A stretch of DNA of 64,000 nucleotides from Fodinibius sp052060035 (GTDB lineage: Bacteria; Bacteroidota; Rhodothermia; Balneolales; Balneolaceae): assembly GCF_052060035.1 (NCBI RefSeq), contig NZ_JBPOEA010000009.1, positions 47,643 through 111,642 of the forward strand, read 5' to 3'. The notes under the pieces are model-generated. The model made no database searches, was not told the origin of the DNA, and worked only from the letters and a program-made list of their open reading frames with translations. A program made the translations under genes and the position numbers. Position 1 is the stretch's first letter, and the number at the start of each line of letters is the position of its first letter. This document shows, piece by piece, positions 1 through 8,642 of the stretch.

Positions 1-2
1 GA

Positions 3-470
3 TATTCCGCTAATCTGGGAGCAGCCGCCCAATTCTGGAAAAATAGGATTCGGTTTGGTACCAGTTTACTGAATTTTGGAAAAATGAATGAGCTCAGAAA
101 CCAAGCAACCGAACTCCCTACTACCGTTAAAGCTGGTTTTAGCGCCAATCTATTTACTTTTACCCCTCCTCAAAATAACAGTTTACCGATCTCAGTAGCT
201 ATAAAAAATGATATAGTAATTCCATTGAAGAAATCGCGCCGCACCACACAGGAAAGCAACGCTCGGGAAATCTATACGAACGTAGCAGTGGAGATATCGG
301 TAGCCGAAATTATAGGATTACGCACCGGCTACAAGACTGGAGATACCGTCCGTCCATGGAGTGCAGGACTGGGATTGGATATGGAATCGATTTCAGCTAA
401 TTATGCAATTATTCCTTTCGAAACAGGGTTTGGAACCGTTCATTCGCTGGGAGTTAGCTATCGGTTTTAG
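3..470 (+). CDS. PorV/PorQ-like outer-membrane protein, C-terminal part (5' truncated by window)
   Basis: The reading frame is open from the first bases of the window, so only the C-terminal ~155 residues are present and the true start lies to the left. What is visible alternates short hydrophobic and polar strands and ends in an aromatic residue (…GVSYRF), as expected of an outer-membrane beta-barrel. The stretch LLNFGKM followed by LP and GFSANL resembles the C-terminal half of the PorV/PorQ family of the type IX secretion system or related OmpP1/FadL-fold barrels. The family assignment is from pattern recognition only; a generic barrel protein is the alternative. It converges on pssA, 15 bp away. 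Confidence 0.5.
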   Translation, partial: YSANLGAAAQFWKNRIRFGTSLLNFGKMNELRNQATELPTTVKAGFSANLFTFTPPQNNSLPISVAIKNDIVIPLKKSRRTTQESNAREIYTNVAVEISVAEIIGLRTGYKTGDTVRPWSAGLGLDMESISANYAIIPFETGFGTVHSLGVSYRF

Positions 471-485
471 CAGAAATAACAACAT

Positions 486-1316
486 CTAATTAATTCCCTC
501 CTCTAAAAACTCGTCATCGCCAAAAGCTTCCTTCCAAAACAGGTAGGCACCTACTAAAATCCCCTTTATAATGAACACTGAAAAAACAATCATTAATCCC
601 ACTTCTTGAAAGAATAAAATAAGAATGCCATAGACAATAAATAGAGAGAGCTTAACCTTGTGTTTTTTAACTGACTTTTTATCGAAGCTGGGCATTTTAT
701 CAAAAGGAATAGTACTAACCATCAAAAAGGAAAGCAGTACAATCAGGGGAATTAAAACGGCGTTAATTCCGTATTCAAAACCTTCAAAAAGTTCGAGCTG
801 ATTATAAAAGGTAAGATAAAAAGCAGAAATCATGATGGCCTGTCCCGGAATGGGCAGTCCCTTAAAAAAGTCTTCTCTACTTTCCTGAACATCCACATTA
901 TAACGGGCCAAACGTACTGCCCCGCAAAGAGGAGGCAAGGCACTAAGGATAATTCCCACAAATGGAAGGTTGGCCAATCCAAAAGAGTACAGTAAAAAGC
1001 CCGGTGCTACTCCGAAGGACACTACATCACTAATAGAATCCAGTTCGATACCAAATTGACTCGTAGCATTGGAGAGACGTGCCATAAATCCGTCAAGCGC
1101 ATCAAAGAGTCCCGCAAAAACAATAAGCCATGCCCCAAAAAAAAGGCGACCCTCCGCAATGCTGATAATAGCCAGAAAGCCACAAAAGAGATTCATCAAC
1201 GTAAAAAAACTGGGGATAACAGTACGTGGAATCTGCTTCTTCGAACGCCCACTTTTTTTCTTCTTACGCTTTCGGCGACGACGAAATCGCTTCCACTTTT
1301 GGATGGGGTATTTCAT
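486..1316 (-). CDS. pssA: CDP-diacylglycerol--serine O-phosphatidyltransferase
   Basis: Integral membrane enzyme that makes phosphatidylserine from CDP-diacylglycerol and L-serine. The CDP-alcohol phosphotransferase signature is complete: DALDGFMARLSN, then FGIELDSISD, around residues 70-95, giving the DG-x2-AR-x8-G-x3-D-x3-D pattern. About eight hydrophobic segments follow. It is the Bacillus/eukaryote-type PssA, not the phospholipase-D-type of E. coli. The N-terminus is unusually basic (roughly residues 8-28 are mostly Lys/Arg), which probably sits in the cytoplasm near anionic lipid. One base separates it from the upstream psd gene, so the two steps of phosphatidylethanolamine synthesis form one transcription unit. 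Confidence 0.93.
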   Translation of the reverse strand: MKYPIQKWKRFRRRRKRKKKKSGRSKKQIPRTVIPSFFTLMNLFCGFLAIISIAEGRLFFGAWLIVFAGLFDALDGFMARLSNATSQFGIELDSISDVVSFGVAPGFLLYSFGLANLPFVGIILSALPPLCGAVRLARYNVDVQESREDFFKGLPIPGQAIMISAFYLTFYNQLELFEGFEYGINAVLIPLIVLLSFLMVSTIPFDKMPSFDKKSVKKHKVKLSLFIVYGILILFFQEVGLMIVFSVFIIKGILVGAYLFWKEAFGDDEFLEEGIN

Positions 1317-1317
1317 T

Positions 1318-1971
1318 TCAGGTATTAATAGTAGCTAAAATTGTTTTTCCGGCGACGGCCTTTTCTCCTTCTGATACATTCACCTCAACCGAAGGCGGAA
1401 CAAGTATATCCATTCTGGAGCCAAACTTCATCATCCCAAATCGCTTTCCAAGCTCGAGTTTATCCCCTTTTTCGATATGATAAACAATCCTGCGTGCAAG
1501 AAGTCCGGTTATTTGCCTAAAAAATATTTTTGTGCCTGAAGGGTGCTTTACACCAAAATCAGCTCGTTCATTCATTTCCGATGCACGATGATCATACGCA
1601 GCAAGAAATATTCCCGGTTCATATTCAAGATATTCAAGCGTTCCGGTTACCGGTATCCGGTTAACATGAACATTCAGGGGAGACAGAAAGATGCTTATCT
1701 GCGTTGACGGGCCTTGGATATATCGATCCTCATCAACCTCCTTAATTTGCACAACTTTTCCATCAGCCGGCGAAAGCACAATATTTTCTCCTTGGGTGAT
1801 CTCACGATCAGGATCACGGAAAAAATACAGGATAAAAGCTACTAACAAAGCCATTGCCGTGTACAGAAGGTAAGCCGTCCAATGCGGTTCTATATACCGA
1901 GCAATACCGCTTACAATAAGTGCAAAAATAATAGTTACGAATATCGTTGTATACCCGTCGCGTGCAAACAT
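1318..1971 (-). CDS. psd: Phosphatidylserine decarboxylase proenzyme (short form)
   Basis: Decarboxylates phosphatidylserine to phosphatidylethanolamine at the inner membrane. At 217 residues it is the short form found in many Bacteroidota and Archaea. Two N-terminal hydrophobic segments (about 8-24 and 32-50) are followed by the conserved FFRDP and SPADGKVV motifs (residues 50-74) and NVHVNRIP (100-107). The self-cleavage site is the Gly184-Ser185 pair in KFGSRMD; the serine becomes the pyruvoyl group. ATG start at 1971. It lies 15 bp downstream of rseP and immediately upstream of pssA, matching the usual psd-pssA pairing. Confidence 0.93.
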   Translation of the reverse strand: MFARDGYTTIFVTIIFALIVSGIARYIEPHWTAYLLYTAMALLVAFILYFFRDPDREITQGENIVLSPADGKVVQIKEVDEDRYIQGPSTQISIFLSPLNVHVNRIPVTGTLEYLEYEPGIFLAAYDHRASEMNERADFGVKHPSGTKIFFRQITGLLARRIVYHIEKGDKLELGKRFGMMKFGSRMDILVPPSVEVNVSEGEKAVAGKTILATINT

Positions 1972-1986
1972 ATGTAGATAATTAAG

Positions 1987-3330
1987 TTAGCCGAACTGTC
2001 GTAGAATATCGTTGAAAGTAACAAAAATAAAGAGCGCTATGATCAACAAAAACCCAATCTGCTGAAGGGCCATTCGTACTTTGGGTGATGGCTCTCGGCG
2101 GGTAATTCCCTCATAGATTAAAAACATTAAATGCCCGCCATCCAGTACAGGGATGGGCAAAATATTCATAATAGCCAGTGTTATGCTTAAAAATGCAGTA
2201 ATATTCCAAAAGCCGATAAATCCGCCGGCATCCGTCGCCTGCTTTGTTACATTCGCAATGGCAACCGGGCCGCCTAAATTATCCCGTACCGAAATATCTC
2301 CGGAAAACATTTTCGAGAAACCACCAATAATACCTGTGAATGTTTCTTCAGTTCTACGTAGACCAAAATCCATCGATTCAAAAAATCCGTATTGAAAGCG
2401 CTCTACGGCAAAGTAATTCTCCGGATTGGGAGTAAATCCAATCCCCAACTTATTGTTTTCATTTGGCATCAAATGAAATTGCAACACAGATCCATCACGG
2501 TTTACAGCTACTGTTATACTATCCGTGGAATTGGTTATTTTTGAGATGGCTTCCTGCAAATATGCTACTTGCTCGCCATTGATTGCCGTAATAATATCTC
2601 CCTGTTGAATACCAGCACGATCTGCGGGTTCCCCCGGTTGCACTTGAGATATCGGAACGCTGGGCATTGCATTATTAAGGGTAACTAATCCCTGTTGCCC
2701 AATCTCATCAAGCAGACTATCTGCTACAGGAATGGTAACTTGTTGCCCATTTCTCATCACGGTATAACTCAAAGAAGATGACATCATTTTATTTGGTGAA
2801 AAAAGCTCCTGAAAATAAAAAACCTCCTCCCCATTCACTCCTATCAACTTATCACCCGATTGAAAGCCAACCTGTTCCGCAAGGGAATTTTCCGCTACGT
2901 AAATACTGTCAACGCTATCGAGCTTAACCTTTGTTTCTCCATTCGAAAACGCTAATCCTGCATAAATAGCAACGGCCAGAATCATATTGAAAATAACTCC
3001 TGCCGTAATCACAATTATCCGTTGCCATACCGGTTTACTTCGGTACTCCCAAGGCTTGGGGTCTTCATCAAGATAATCATCATCCATACTTTCATCGATC
3101 ATGCCCGAAATTTTCACATAGCCTCCCAACGGAGTAGCCCCAATACAATAATCGGTTTCTCCTTTTTGGAAGCCCCAAATACGAGGTGGAAACCCAAGTG
3201 AAAAGCGCTCCACTCTCATGCCAAATAATTTGGCCGCTAAAAAGTGCCCCAACTCATGAAAAAACACCAAAATCAAAAGAGCGGCGGCAAAAATTCCCAG
3301 CGTTGACAATAAACTTACAATCCATTCCAT
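1987..3330 (-). CDS. rseP: RIP metalloprotease RseP (site-2 protease)
   Basis: Zinc metalloprotease cutting transmembrane segments of anti-sigma factors and signal-peptide remnants in the inner membrane. HELGH at residues 25-29 supplies two zinc ligands and the catalytic Glu; the third ligand is the Asp of PVLDGGH near residue 397. Two PDZ-like domains lie between, seen as the repeated pattern GDKLIGVNGEEV and GDIITAINGEQV. Four hydrophobic segments fit the RseP topology and the 447-residue length is typical. It follows dxr by 15 bp, a common dxr-rseP order in bacteria. I see no anti-sigma factor gene nearby, so its substrate must be encoded elsewhere. Confidence 0.95.
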   Translation of the reverse strand: MEWIVSLLSTLGIFAAALLILVFFHELGHFLAAKLFGMRVERFSLGFPPRIWGFQKGETDYCIGATPLGGYVKISGMIDESMDDDYLDEDPKPWEYRSKPVWQRIIVITAGVIFNMILAVAIYAGLAFSNGETKVKLDSVDSIYVAENSLAEQVGFQSGDKLIGVNGEEVFYFQELFSPNKMMSSSLSYTVMRNGQQVTIPVADSLLDEIGQQGLVTLNNAMPSVPISQVQPGEPADRAGIQQGDIITAINGEQVAYLQEAISKITNSTDSITVAVNRDGSVLQFHLMPNENNKLGIGFTPNPENYFAVERFQYGFFESMDFGLRRTEETFTGIIGGFSKMFSGDISVRDNLGGPVAIANVTKQATDAGGFIGFWNITAFLSITLAIMNILPIPVLDGGHLMFLIYEGITRREPSPKVRMALQQIGFLLIIALFIFVTFNDILRQFG

Positions 3331-3345
3331 GAAACAAAATAATAC

Positions 3346-4491
3346 TTAAATAGTTAATGCCAGTTTTCTGGCTTGTTTATCTATATTTTTCAGTGAGTCT
3401 AACGTAACAGAACCCGAATTATTTAATTGATTTAAACACGATTCAATAACCTTTGGAATATCAATATACGTAATTTCTTTGTTTAGAAAGCGCTCTACCG
3501 CGACCTCATTGGCAGCATTCAAAATTGCCGGAGCCAATCCGCCCTCTTGAATAGCTTCATTGGCTAAACGTAAGCAAGGAAACCGATCATAATCAACCGG
3601 CTCAAATGTTAAATCAAAAGCCGATTGCCAATCCAATCGAGGAGCATCAAGAGTTATCCGCTCCGGATAGGTAAGCGCATACAAAATGGGAACCTGCATA
3701 GTAGGCGGTCCAAGCTGTGCCTTGCTTGATCCATCCGTAAATGTTACTACGGAGTGAATTACACTTTGTGGATGAACAACAGCTTCAATTTTTTCCAACG
3801 GCATATCAAACATCCAATGCGCCTCAATAATCTCGAGCCCTTTATTCATCATCGTAGCTGAATCGATCGTTATTTTAGCTCCCATCGACCAGTTAGGATG
3901 ATCAAGCGCATCATCTACCGTAATCTCCTGCATCTGTTTTTTTGACCACGTTCGAAAGGGTCCCCCACTGGCCGTAATAATCAGCTTTTCAATTTTATCA
4001 ATGGGTTCTCCCACCAAGCATTGCAGCATCGCACTGTGTTCTGAATCTACCGGGATGAGCTGACTCCTGTCATCTTTTATAATCTCGTTGATGATTTCAC
4101 CGCCGACCACAAGCGACTCTTTATTAGCAAGCGCCAGTTTTTTACCTGCCTTTAAAGCTTCAATTGTAGGCTCAAAACCTGAATATCCCACCAAGCTATT
4201 CAGAATCACATCAGCTTCATCAAGCACTGCAAGTTTAGGCATATAGTCGGCTCCCACCAATAATTCAGTCCCTTCTGGTACTTGTCCGTCAAGATTCTGG
4301 GCATACTGTTCATTGGCAATAAGTGCATAAGGGGGAGAAAATTCTTGAATCTGCTCTAATAGCTTTTGCCAGCTGTTATTACAGCTAATTCCGAGTACGT
4401 TAAAACGATCGGGATGCTCCCGAACAATTTCTAATGCCTGTTCACCGATGGAACCGGTGGAACCCAATATGACAATATTCTTCTGTTTCAA
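3346..4491 (-). CDS. dxr: 1-deoxy-D-xylulose 5-phosphate reductoisomerase
   Basis: Second step of the MEP isoprenoid pathway: converts DXP to 2-C-methyl-D-erythritol 4-phosphate with NADPH and a divalent metal. The Rossmann motif GSTGSIG is at residues 10-16; LANKESLV binds substrate; PVDSEHSA carries metal-ligand acids; the ASGGPFR and NWSMGAKI(T)IDSATMMNKGLE blocks are the conserved substrate-binding region. Its 381 residues equal the family's usual length. The only in-frame start near the N-terminus is TTG at 4491; no good ribosome-binding site is visible. It heads the dxr-rseP-psd-pssA unit. Confidence 0.95.
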   Translation of the reverse strand: MKQKNIVILGSTGSIGEQALEIVREHPDRFNVLGISCNNSWQKLLEQIQEFSPPYALIANEQYAQNLDGQVPEGTELLVGADYMPKLAVLDEADVILNSLVGYSGFEPTIEALKAGKKLALANKESLVVGGEIINEIIKDDRSQLIPVDSEHSAMLQCLVGEPIDKIEKLIITASGGPFRTWSKKQMQEITVDDALDHPNWSMGAKITIDSATMMNKGLEIIEAHWMFDMPLEKIEAVVHPQSVIHSVVTFTDGSSKAQLGPPTMQVPILYALTYPERITLDAPRLDWQSAFDLTFEPVDYDRFPCLRLANEAIQEGGLAPAILNAANEVAVERFLNKEITYIDIPKVIESCLNQLNNSGSVTLDSLKNIDKQARKLALTI

Positions 4492-4576
4492 AAGCAGTAA
4501 TTCAAGTTAAAAATAGCTCTGAAGATAGATAAAATGCGATACAACTCAGAATGATTTATCCGGCAAAACAATTCAT

Positions 4577-5500
4577 TCAATACGCTATTTTCTTTGCTGT
4601 TTTATACATCAAAGCATGAGCCAAAACAGTTTCCTTTAGGGTAGGTGCATATCCTCCCGAAAGTAGTAATACAAGTGGCAGATTGTGATTCACTACTTTT
4701 TGAATCACTATTTGGTCACGTTCTTCAAGTCCTTTCTTCGTTAACGACAATCGCCCAAAGTGATCGGTTTCCAACGGATCAATACCACCTAAATAAAATA
4801 CCAAATCGGGATTAAAATCGTCAAAAATGGTATCTAAAGCATCCCCCAACGTTTTTAGGTATTGGTCGTCTTTGGTGTTATCGGGTAACCCAATATCAAG
4901 CGTTGAGGGAGGCTTCTTGAACGGGTAGTTCTTTTCTCCGTGCAAAGAAAAAGTATATACTCGTTCGTTATCTTTAAAAATTTCTGCAGTGCCGTTGCCC
5001 TGATGCACATCGCAATCAATAACCAAAATCTTGTTCGCCCACATTGACTGTTGCAACACTTTGATGGCAACAGCCACGTCATTAAACACACAAAAACCTT
5101 CTCCATAGCCCCGCATAGCATGGTGTGTACCTCCTGCCAGATTTCCGGCAATTCCATCCTGTAAGGCCATAATTGCTGTATTTATTGTCCCCTGTACAGC
5201 TAATCGTGATCGAATTGCTAACCGTTTTGACCATGGTAATCCCAATCGGCGCAATTTCTTTTTACCGAGGTCCCCATTCATAATTCCATTCGCATAATCC
5301 CGGGTGTGCACCATCTGTAAATTAGCCATATCCACCATCGACGGGGCAACAACATCGGAGGAAGCAATAATATTTTCTTCCAGCAGATAGCGATGCAAAC
5401 CCTTGAATTTTTTCATAGGGAATATATGCTCATCAGGAATAGGTGCATAGTATGCAGGTGCGTAAGAAACCCTCAAAATATTCTGCTGCTTACTCTGCAA
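4577..5500 (-). CDS. Histone deacetylase-family protein (class II-like amidohydrolase)
   Basis: Member of the arginase/deacetylase fold. Motifs in order: GGTHHA (123-128) with the tandem catalytic histidines, GFCVFND (135-141), and DCDVHQGNGT (162-171) with two zinc ligands; the third ligand is the Asp of GGIDPL. In bacteria such proteins deacetylate small molecules such as polyamines or acetoin, or protein lysines; the substrate cannot be told from sequence. The annotated start is TTG, and a TTG a few codons downstream (LRVSYAP) is an alternative. It overlaps the end of pgeF by 11 bp, so the two are translationally coupled. Confidence 0.88.
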   Translation of the reverse strand: MQSKQQNILRVSYAPAYYAPIPDEHIFPMKKFKGLHRYLLEENIIASSDVVAPSMVDMANLQMVHTRDYANGIMNGDLGKKKLRRLGLPWSKRLAIRSRLAVQGTINTAIMALQDGIAGNLAGGTHHAMRGYGEGFCVFNDVAVAIKVLQQSMWANKILVIDCDVHQGNGTAEIFKDNERVYTFSLHGEKNYPFKKPPSTLDIGLPDNTKDDQYLKTLGDALDTIFDDFNPDLVFYLGGIDPLETDHFGRLSLTKKGLEERDQIVIQKVVNHNLPLVLLLSGGYAPTLKETVLAHALMYKTAKKIAY

Positions 5501-6254
5501 TTTGAATTAATGCTAACATCCGTCCACTCCTTGTACCTTCTCTTCGGAAAGAATAGAAATTCTCGCTTTCCTCAATCGTACATTCTTCCCGTATTTCTAT
5601 CTGATTATCGGGAATACCTTCTTTTAAAAGCTGATGACTAATGAAGTTTTTTAAATTGACGTGCGGTTTTTCAAAATCGGTATAATTTACAAAATGCTCA
5701 GGAAACTGTTCGGCCACTTCCCTCCCAACCTCAAAGTTCTTTATCGAAATACATGGGCTGACAAATGCTTTTATTTTTGATGGATCTGCACCATATTCTT
5801 TCATTTTGTTAATTCCACCGGGAACAATATTTCCAACAGCACCCCGCCAACCGGCATGGAGCGCTGCAATTACGATATTTTCAGAATCCCAGAGCAATAC
5901 CGCGGCACAATCTGCTACTTGTATAGCAAGGGTCAAGCCCGGCACCCTTGTAACCAATCCATCCGTTGAAGGATAGGTTCCCCCTTCAGTAACGAATTGT
6001 ATTCGATTACTATGCACCTGATCAGCATAGGCAGTCCAATCCACATTAACATTCAAACTATTGAGCAGAGCCAATCTGTTTTGGGCAACCTGCTCTTTTT
6101 TTTCTGAGGTATTGAATCCCAGATTTAATCCTGCAATAGATTGCCCCGGTCGCTGATATTCTTGGTTTTTAAGCGTAAACCAAGCACGAATCCCCTTGTC
6201 TCCTTTCAGTAGATGAGGGGTAATAACAGAAAAGTCATTTTGTAATTTTTCCAT
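5490..6254 (-). CDS. pgeF: Peptidoglycan editing factor PgeF (multicopper-oxidase-like/YfiH)
   Basis: Cytoplasmic enzyme of the YfiH/DUF152 family, which removes muropeptide precursors misassembled with L-Ser or acts as a purine nucleoside phosphorylase. Diagnostic motifs are DQVHS (78-82), VADCAA (113-118) and ALHAGWRG (131-138); the two His and one Cys form the metal site. I chose the ATG at 6254 (254 residues) over the TTG at 6272 because the GAGAAA preceding it is a better ribosome-binding site and it reduces overlap with aroE from 38 to 20 bp. Both neighbours overlap it, indicating one operon aroE-pgeF-deacetylase. Confidence 0.9.
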   Translation of the reverse strand: MEKLQNDFSVITPHLLKGDKGIRAWFTLKNQEYQRPGQSIAGLNLGFNTSEKKEQVAQNRLALLNSLNVNVDWTAYADQVHSNRIQFVTEGGTYPSTDGLVTRVPGLTLAIQVADCAAVLLWDSENIVIAALHAGWRGAVGNIVPGGINKMKEYGADPSKIKAFVSPCISIKNFEVGREVAEQFPEHFVNYTDFEKPHVNLKNFISHQLLKEGIPDNQIEIREECTIEESENFYSFRREGTRSGRMLALIQIAE

Positions 6255-7095
6255 AGAGTTTTTCTCGCACAATTTTAACCGGAAATGGATAGCCTGTCCA
6301 TCGTTTAAAGGATTTGCTACCCTGCTGAATTAACATCTCCAATCCGTCAATCGTTTGGGCCCCGATTTCGGAAGCCTGAGTTAAGAATTTTGTTTTAACA
6401 GGATTATAAACAATATCGTAACATATTTTTGATTCAAGAAATTGTTTCTCCTGGTCACGTACCGGAGATGAATCAACGTTGGGATGCATACCCAAGGGCG
6501 TGGCATTTACAATTAACACGGCCTCCTCGGCAAATGATGTCCAGTTTTGATACGACACAATTTGCACGCGTTGATTATCACGATATGAAGTAATACGATT
6601 AGGTGATCGCGATACCAAAAACAATTCCTCCACCCCCATTTCTGATAATCCGTAGACAATAGCCCGGGCGGCTCCTCCAGTTCCAAAAACTACAGCCGAA
6701 GCGCCCTCCAGCTCAAACGCATAAGACTGCAAAGGATCTATAAATCCCGCATAATCAGTGTTGTAACCCTCAAGCTTATATGCATTTTTAACAATGGTGT
6801 TAATCGCACCAATTTCTTGTGCTGATGCATCAATAACATCCACATAATCTGCGATTTGCTGTTTATAGGGAATGGTAACATTAGCTCCTAAAAAGAGTTC
6901 CTTATTTAAAAACGAAGCTAAATCAGTAAGTTCGTTACCTTGCAAATTTATGGCGTGATAAGTTGCATTAATGTCGTAGTGCTTTAAAGCAATTTTATGC
7001 ATCAATGGTGACCAGCTATGATCAACAGGATGACCAAAGAGTAAGTAATGGGGTCGATCGCTTTTGGAACTCTGTATAAATTGGGAAAGGGTCAT
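6235..7095 (-). CDS. aroE: Shikimate dehydrogenase (NADP+)
   Basis: Reduces 3-dehydroshikimate to shikimate in the chorismate pathway. The substrate-binding motif HPVDHSWSPLMH lies near residue 22, NVTIPYK near residue 75 carries the catalytic lysine, and GTGGAARAI (mid-protein) is the dinucleotide-binding loop, followed by SRSPNR, consistent with NADP preference. NTDYAGF and GLEMLIQQG at the C-terminus bind shikimate. 286 residues is normal for the family. ATG start at 7095. It is the first gene of a unit that continues into pgeF and the deacetylase-fold gene. A terminator of the upstream gene separates it from the SRPBCC gene. Confidence 0.93.
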   Translation of the reverse strand: MTLSQFIQSSKSDRPHYLLFGHPVDHSWSPLMHKIALKHYDINATYHAINLQGNELTDLASFLNKELFLGANVTIPYKQQIADYVDVIDASAQEIGAINTIVKNAYKLEGYNTDYAGFIDPLQSYAFELEGASAVVFGTGGAARAIVYGLSEMGVEELFLVSRSPNRITSYRDNQRVQIVSYQNWTSFAEEAVLIVNATPLGMHPNVDSSPVRDQEKQFLESKICYDIVYNPVKTKFLTQASEIGAQTIDGLEMLIQQGSKSFKRWTGYPFPVKIVREKLYGKITK

Positions 7096-7110
7096 AAATT
7101 TTCATATACA

Positions 7111-7140
7111 AAAAAAATGCGCACTGTTTAGTGCGCATTT
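7111..7140 (-). terminator. Intrinsic terminator downstream of the SRPBCC gene
   Basis: A perfect 11-bp inverted repeat (AAATGCGCACT at 7115-7125 and its complement at 7130-7140) with a GTTT loop. On the minus strand it is followed by a run of seven T, so it terminates transcription coming from the gene ending at 7166 before aroE starts. Confidence 0.88.
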
Positions 7141-7165
7141 AAAAAGTTATTAAATATGAACTTTG

Positions 7166-7663
7166 TTATGCTGCCGCTTCTTCTTCAGCCTCAGCTTCCT
7201 CTTTTTCAATTTGTGCCAGAGTATCATCAGCTTTTTGCTTAAAAGTTCCATCTTCAGCCTCTTCCTTAAATCGCTGGAGATCTTTTTTCATCTGAGCAGG
7301 AAGCCCCTTAATAAATTTAGCTAACTCCTCATCCGGTTCGCCATAAAACGTTCGGTAATCAAGGCTAAAATCAACACGTGTACGTTCTCCGTTATCGAGT
7401 GGCGTAAAACGAATTGTTCCGGTTTGATTCAAATTACCATTGATCGTAATCCAGGCAAAACGAGTATTTCGCAAATCATCAATGATATTGGTAGTCCATT
7501 CAAAATTTTCACCCCCAAGTGTTGTAGAAAATTCGAATGTCTGAGAATTTATTTTGTTGACTTTTTCAATTCGTTCGAAGAAGTGAGGAAAGTAAGTTGG
7601 GTCACTTAAGTATTCATAGACTTTGGCTAGAGGCAGGTCAACTTCAATTCTTTCGTGCGCCAT
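7166..7663 (-). CDS. SRPBCC/START-like domain protein
   Basis: A 165-residue protein with the helix-grip pattern of polyketide cyclase/START-like proteins: an N-terminal strand and helix (VDLPLAKVYEYLSDPTYFP, residues 9-27), a series of alternating strands (residues 35-105), and a long C-terminal helix (residues 115-150). The last ~25 residues are almost only Glu, Ala and Lys. Members bind hydrophobic ligands; no ligand can be named. A Bacteroidota subgroup annotated START-like with this kind of acidic tail is conserved near housekeeping genes. ATG start at 7663. It is monocistronic, closed by the terminator at 7111-7140. Confidence 0.8.
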   Translation of the reverse strand: MAHERIEVDLPLAKVYEYLSDPTYFPHFFERIEKVNKINSQTFEFSTTLGGENFEWTTNIIDDLRNTRFAWITINGNLNQTGTIRFTPLDNGERTRVDFSLDYRTFYGEPDEELAKFIKGLPAQMKKDLQRFKEEAEDGTFKQKADDTLAQIEKEEAEAEEEAAA

Positions 7664-7860
7664 AATTTATACTTCAGGGTTGGTTAAAAATTATAAATTG
7701 AAAGATTTCTAAGGAGATTTTCAATTTTGCAGTAAGGTTTATCCACAATGCAACAAAGATAAGCATTTTAACTGTTTTCAGCAATAATTTTCACAGTTAG
7801 GTTTTAACCGGAATTTTAAACTTAAATCCCATTTTCTGCTTTGAGAGTCTCTGTATCCCC
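7664..7860. other. Gene-free stretch between the SRPBCC gene and tmk
   Basis: AT-rich sequence with no credible reading frame. It should contain the promoter of the minus-strand SRPBCC gene, but I cannot point to a convincing box. The remainder up to tmk holds the hairpins listed separately. Confidence 0.5.
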
Positions 7861-7920
7861 AAAAAAATTGCTCAACAATTGCATATTTTCTCATTATAGG
7901 CTTTAGAGAAAATAATATGC
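7861..7920 (-). terminator. Probable terminator region downstream of tmk
   Basis: Read on the minus strand, a long stem (GCATAT plus TTTCTC arms, 7881-7892 with 7906-7920, one bulged base) is followed by a small stem-loop (AATTG/CAATT) running directly into seven T (7861-7880). It lies 40 bp past the tmk stop codon. The second hairpin alone is weak. Confidence 0.45.
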
Positions 7921-7959
7921 CCTGATCTTTTAATATAGATCTTTAAAAATTGTTGTTCC

Positions 7960-8565
7960 TTAAGATGTATAAATACTATCAACGTGTTGCCAAATTTGAT
8001 CTTGTACCACAGAAACAGGTTGGGTAGCATCAATGGTAAAAAACCTATCTTCCTGTTCAGCGAGTTTATTATATCCCTTGATGACTTTTTCAAAAAAGTC
8101 ATCACCGGCCAATTCCATTCTATCTTTTGTCTTAGCCATTCTTTTCTTGGCATCAGCCAATGACAGTTTCATATAAATAGTAATATCGGGCTTTCGCTTG
8201 TGACTGGCAATGTCGTTAAGTTTTTGAATCTCCTGAAGTGAGATTGACGCTCTCCCATATCCTTGATAGGCCGTTGTTGAATCAAAAAAACGATCTAAGA
8301 TTACCACCTCCCCCTTTTTGAGGGCCGGTATTACCTTTTCTGCCATCAATTGAGAACGAGACGCAGAAAATAACAGCAACTCTGTTACAGGATTAATTTC
8401 GAAATCAGCATTGAGTAATATTTCTCTGATCTGCTCTGAAACGACCGGTCCGCCGGGGTCTCTGTAAACATCCACGACCGCACCATTTTTTTCGAGCGTC
8501 TCCTTTAATTTTTCTATCTGAGTAGATTTGCCGCTTCCGTCAATCCCTTCAAAGGTTATAAACAC
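7960..8565 (-). CDS. tmk: Thymidylate kinase
   Basis: Phosphorylates dTMP to dTDP. The P-loop FEGIDGSGKST begins at residue 5; the DR(Y/F) motif appears as ILDRFFDST, followed by AYQGYGR, the conserved TMP-binding region. YRDPGG replaces the more usual REPGG after the P-loop, a modest deviation at the position that helps bind the dTMP phosphate. Length (201) is normal. The start codon is GTG at 8565, and no nearby ATG fits. It is separated from the PspC gene by 77 bp and probably transcribed alone or with it. Confidence 0.92.
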   Translation of the reverse strand: MFITFEGIDGSGKSTQIEKLKETLEKNGAVVDVYRDPGGPVVSEQIREILLNADFEINPVTELLLFSASRSQLMAEKVIPALKKGEVVILDRFFDSTTAYQGYGRASISLQEIQKLNDIASHKRKPDITIYMKLSLADAKKRMAKTKDRMELAGDDFFEKVIKGYNKLAEQEDRFFTIDATQPVSVVQDQIWQHVDSIYTS

Positions 8566-8642
8566 GTTTTTTACATTTTATATTCAAAAATTTGTTTTCT
8601 GAATATAAGAATCATCTCTGTCTCACCGAACTTGTATACAAA

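Noticed and set aside
7872..8153. Minus-strand frame overlapping the 3' end of tmk
   Set aside because: It is a shadow frame of tmk running into the terminator region.
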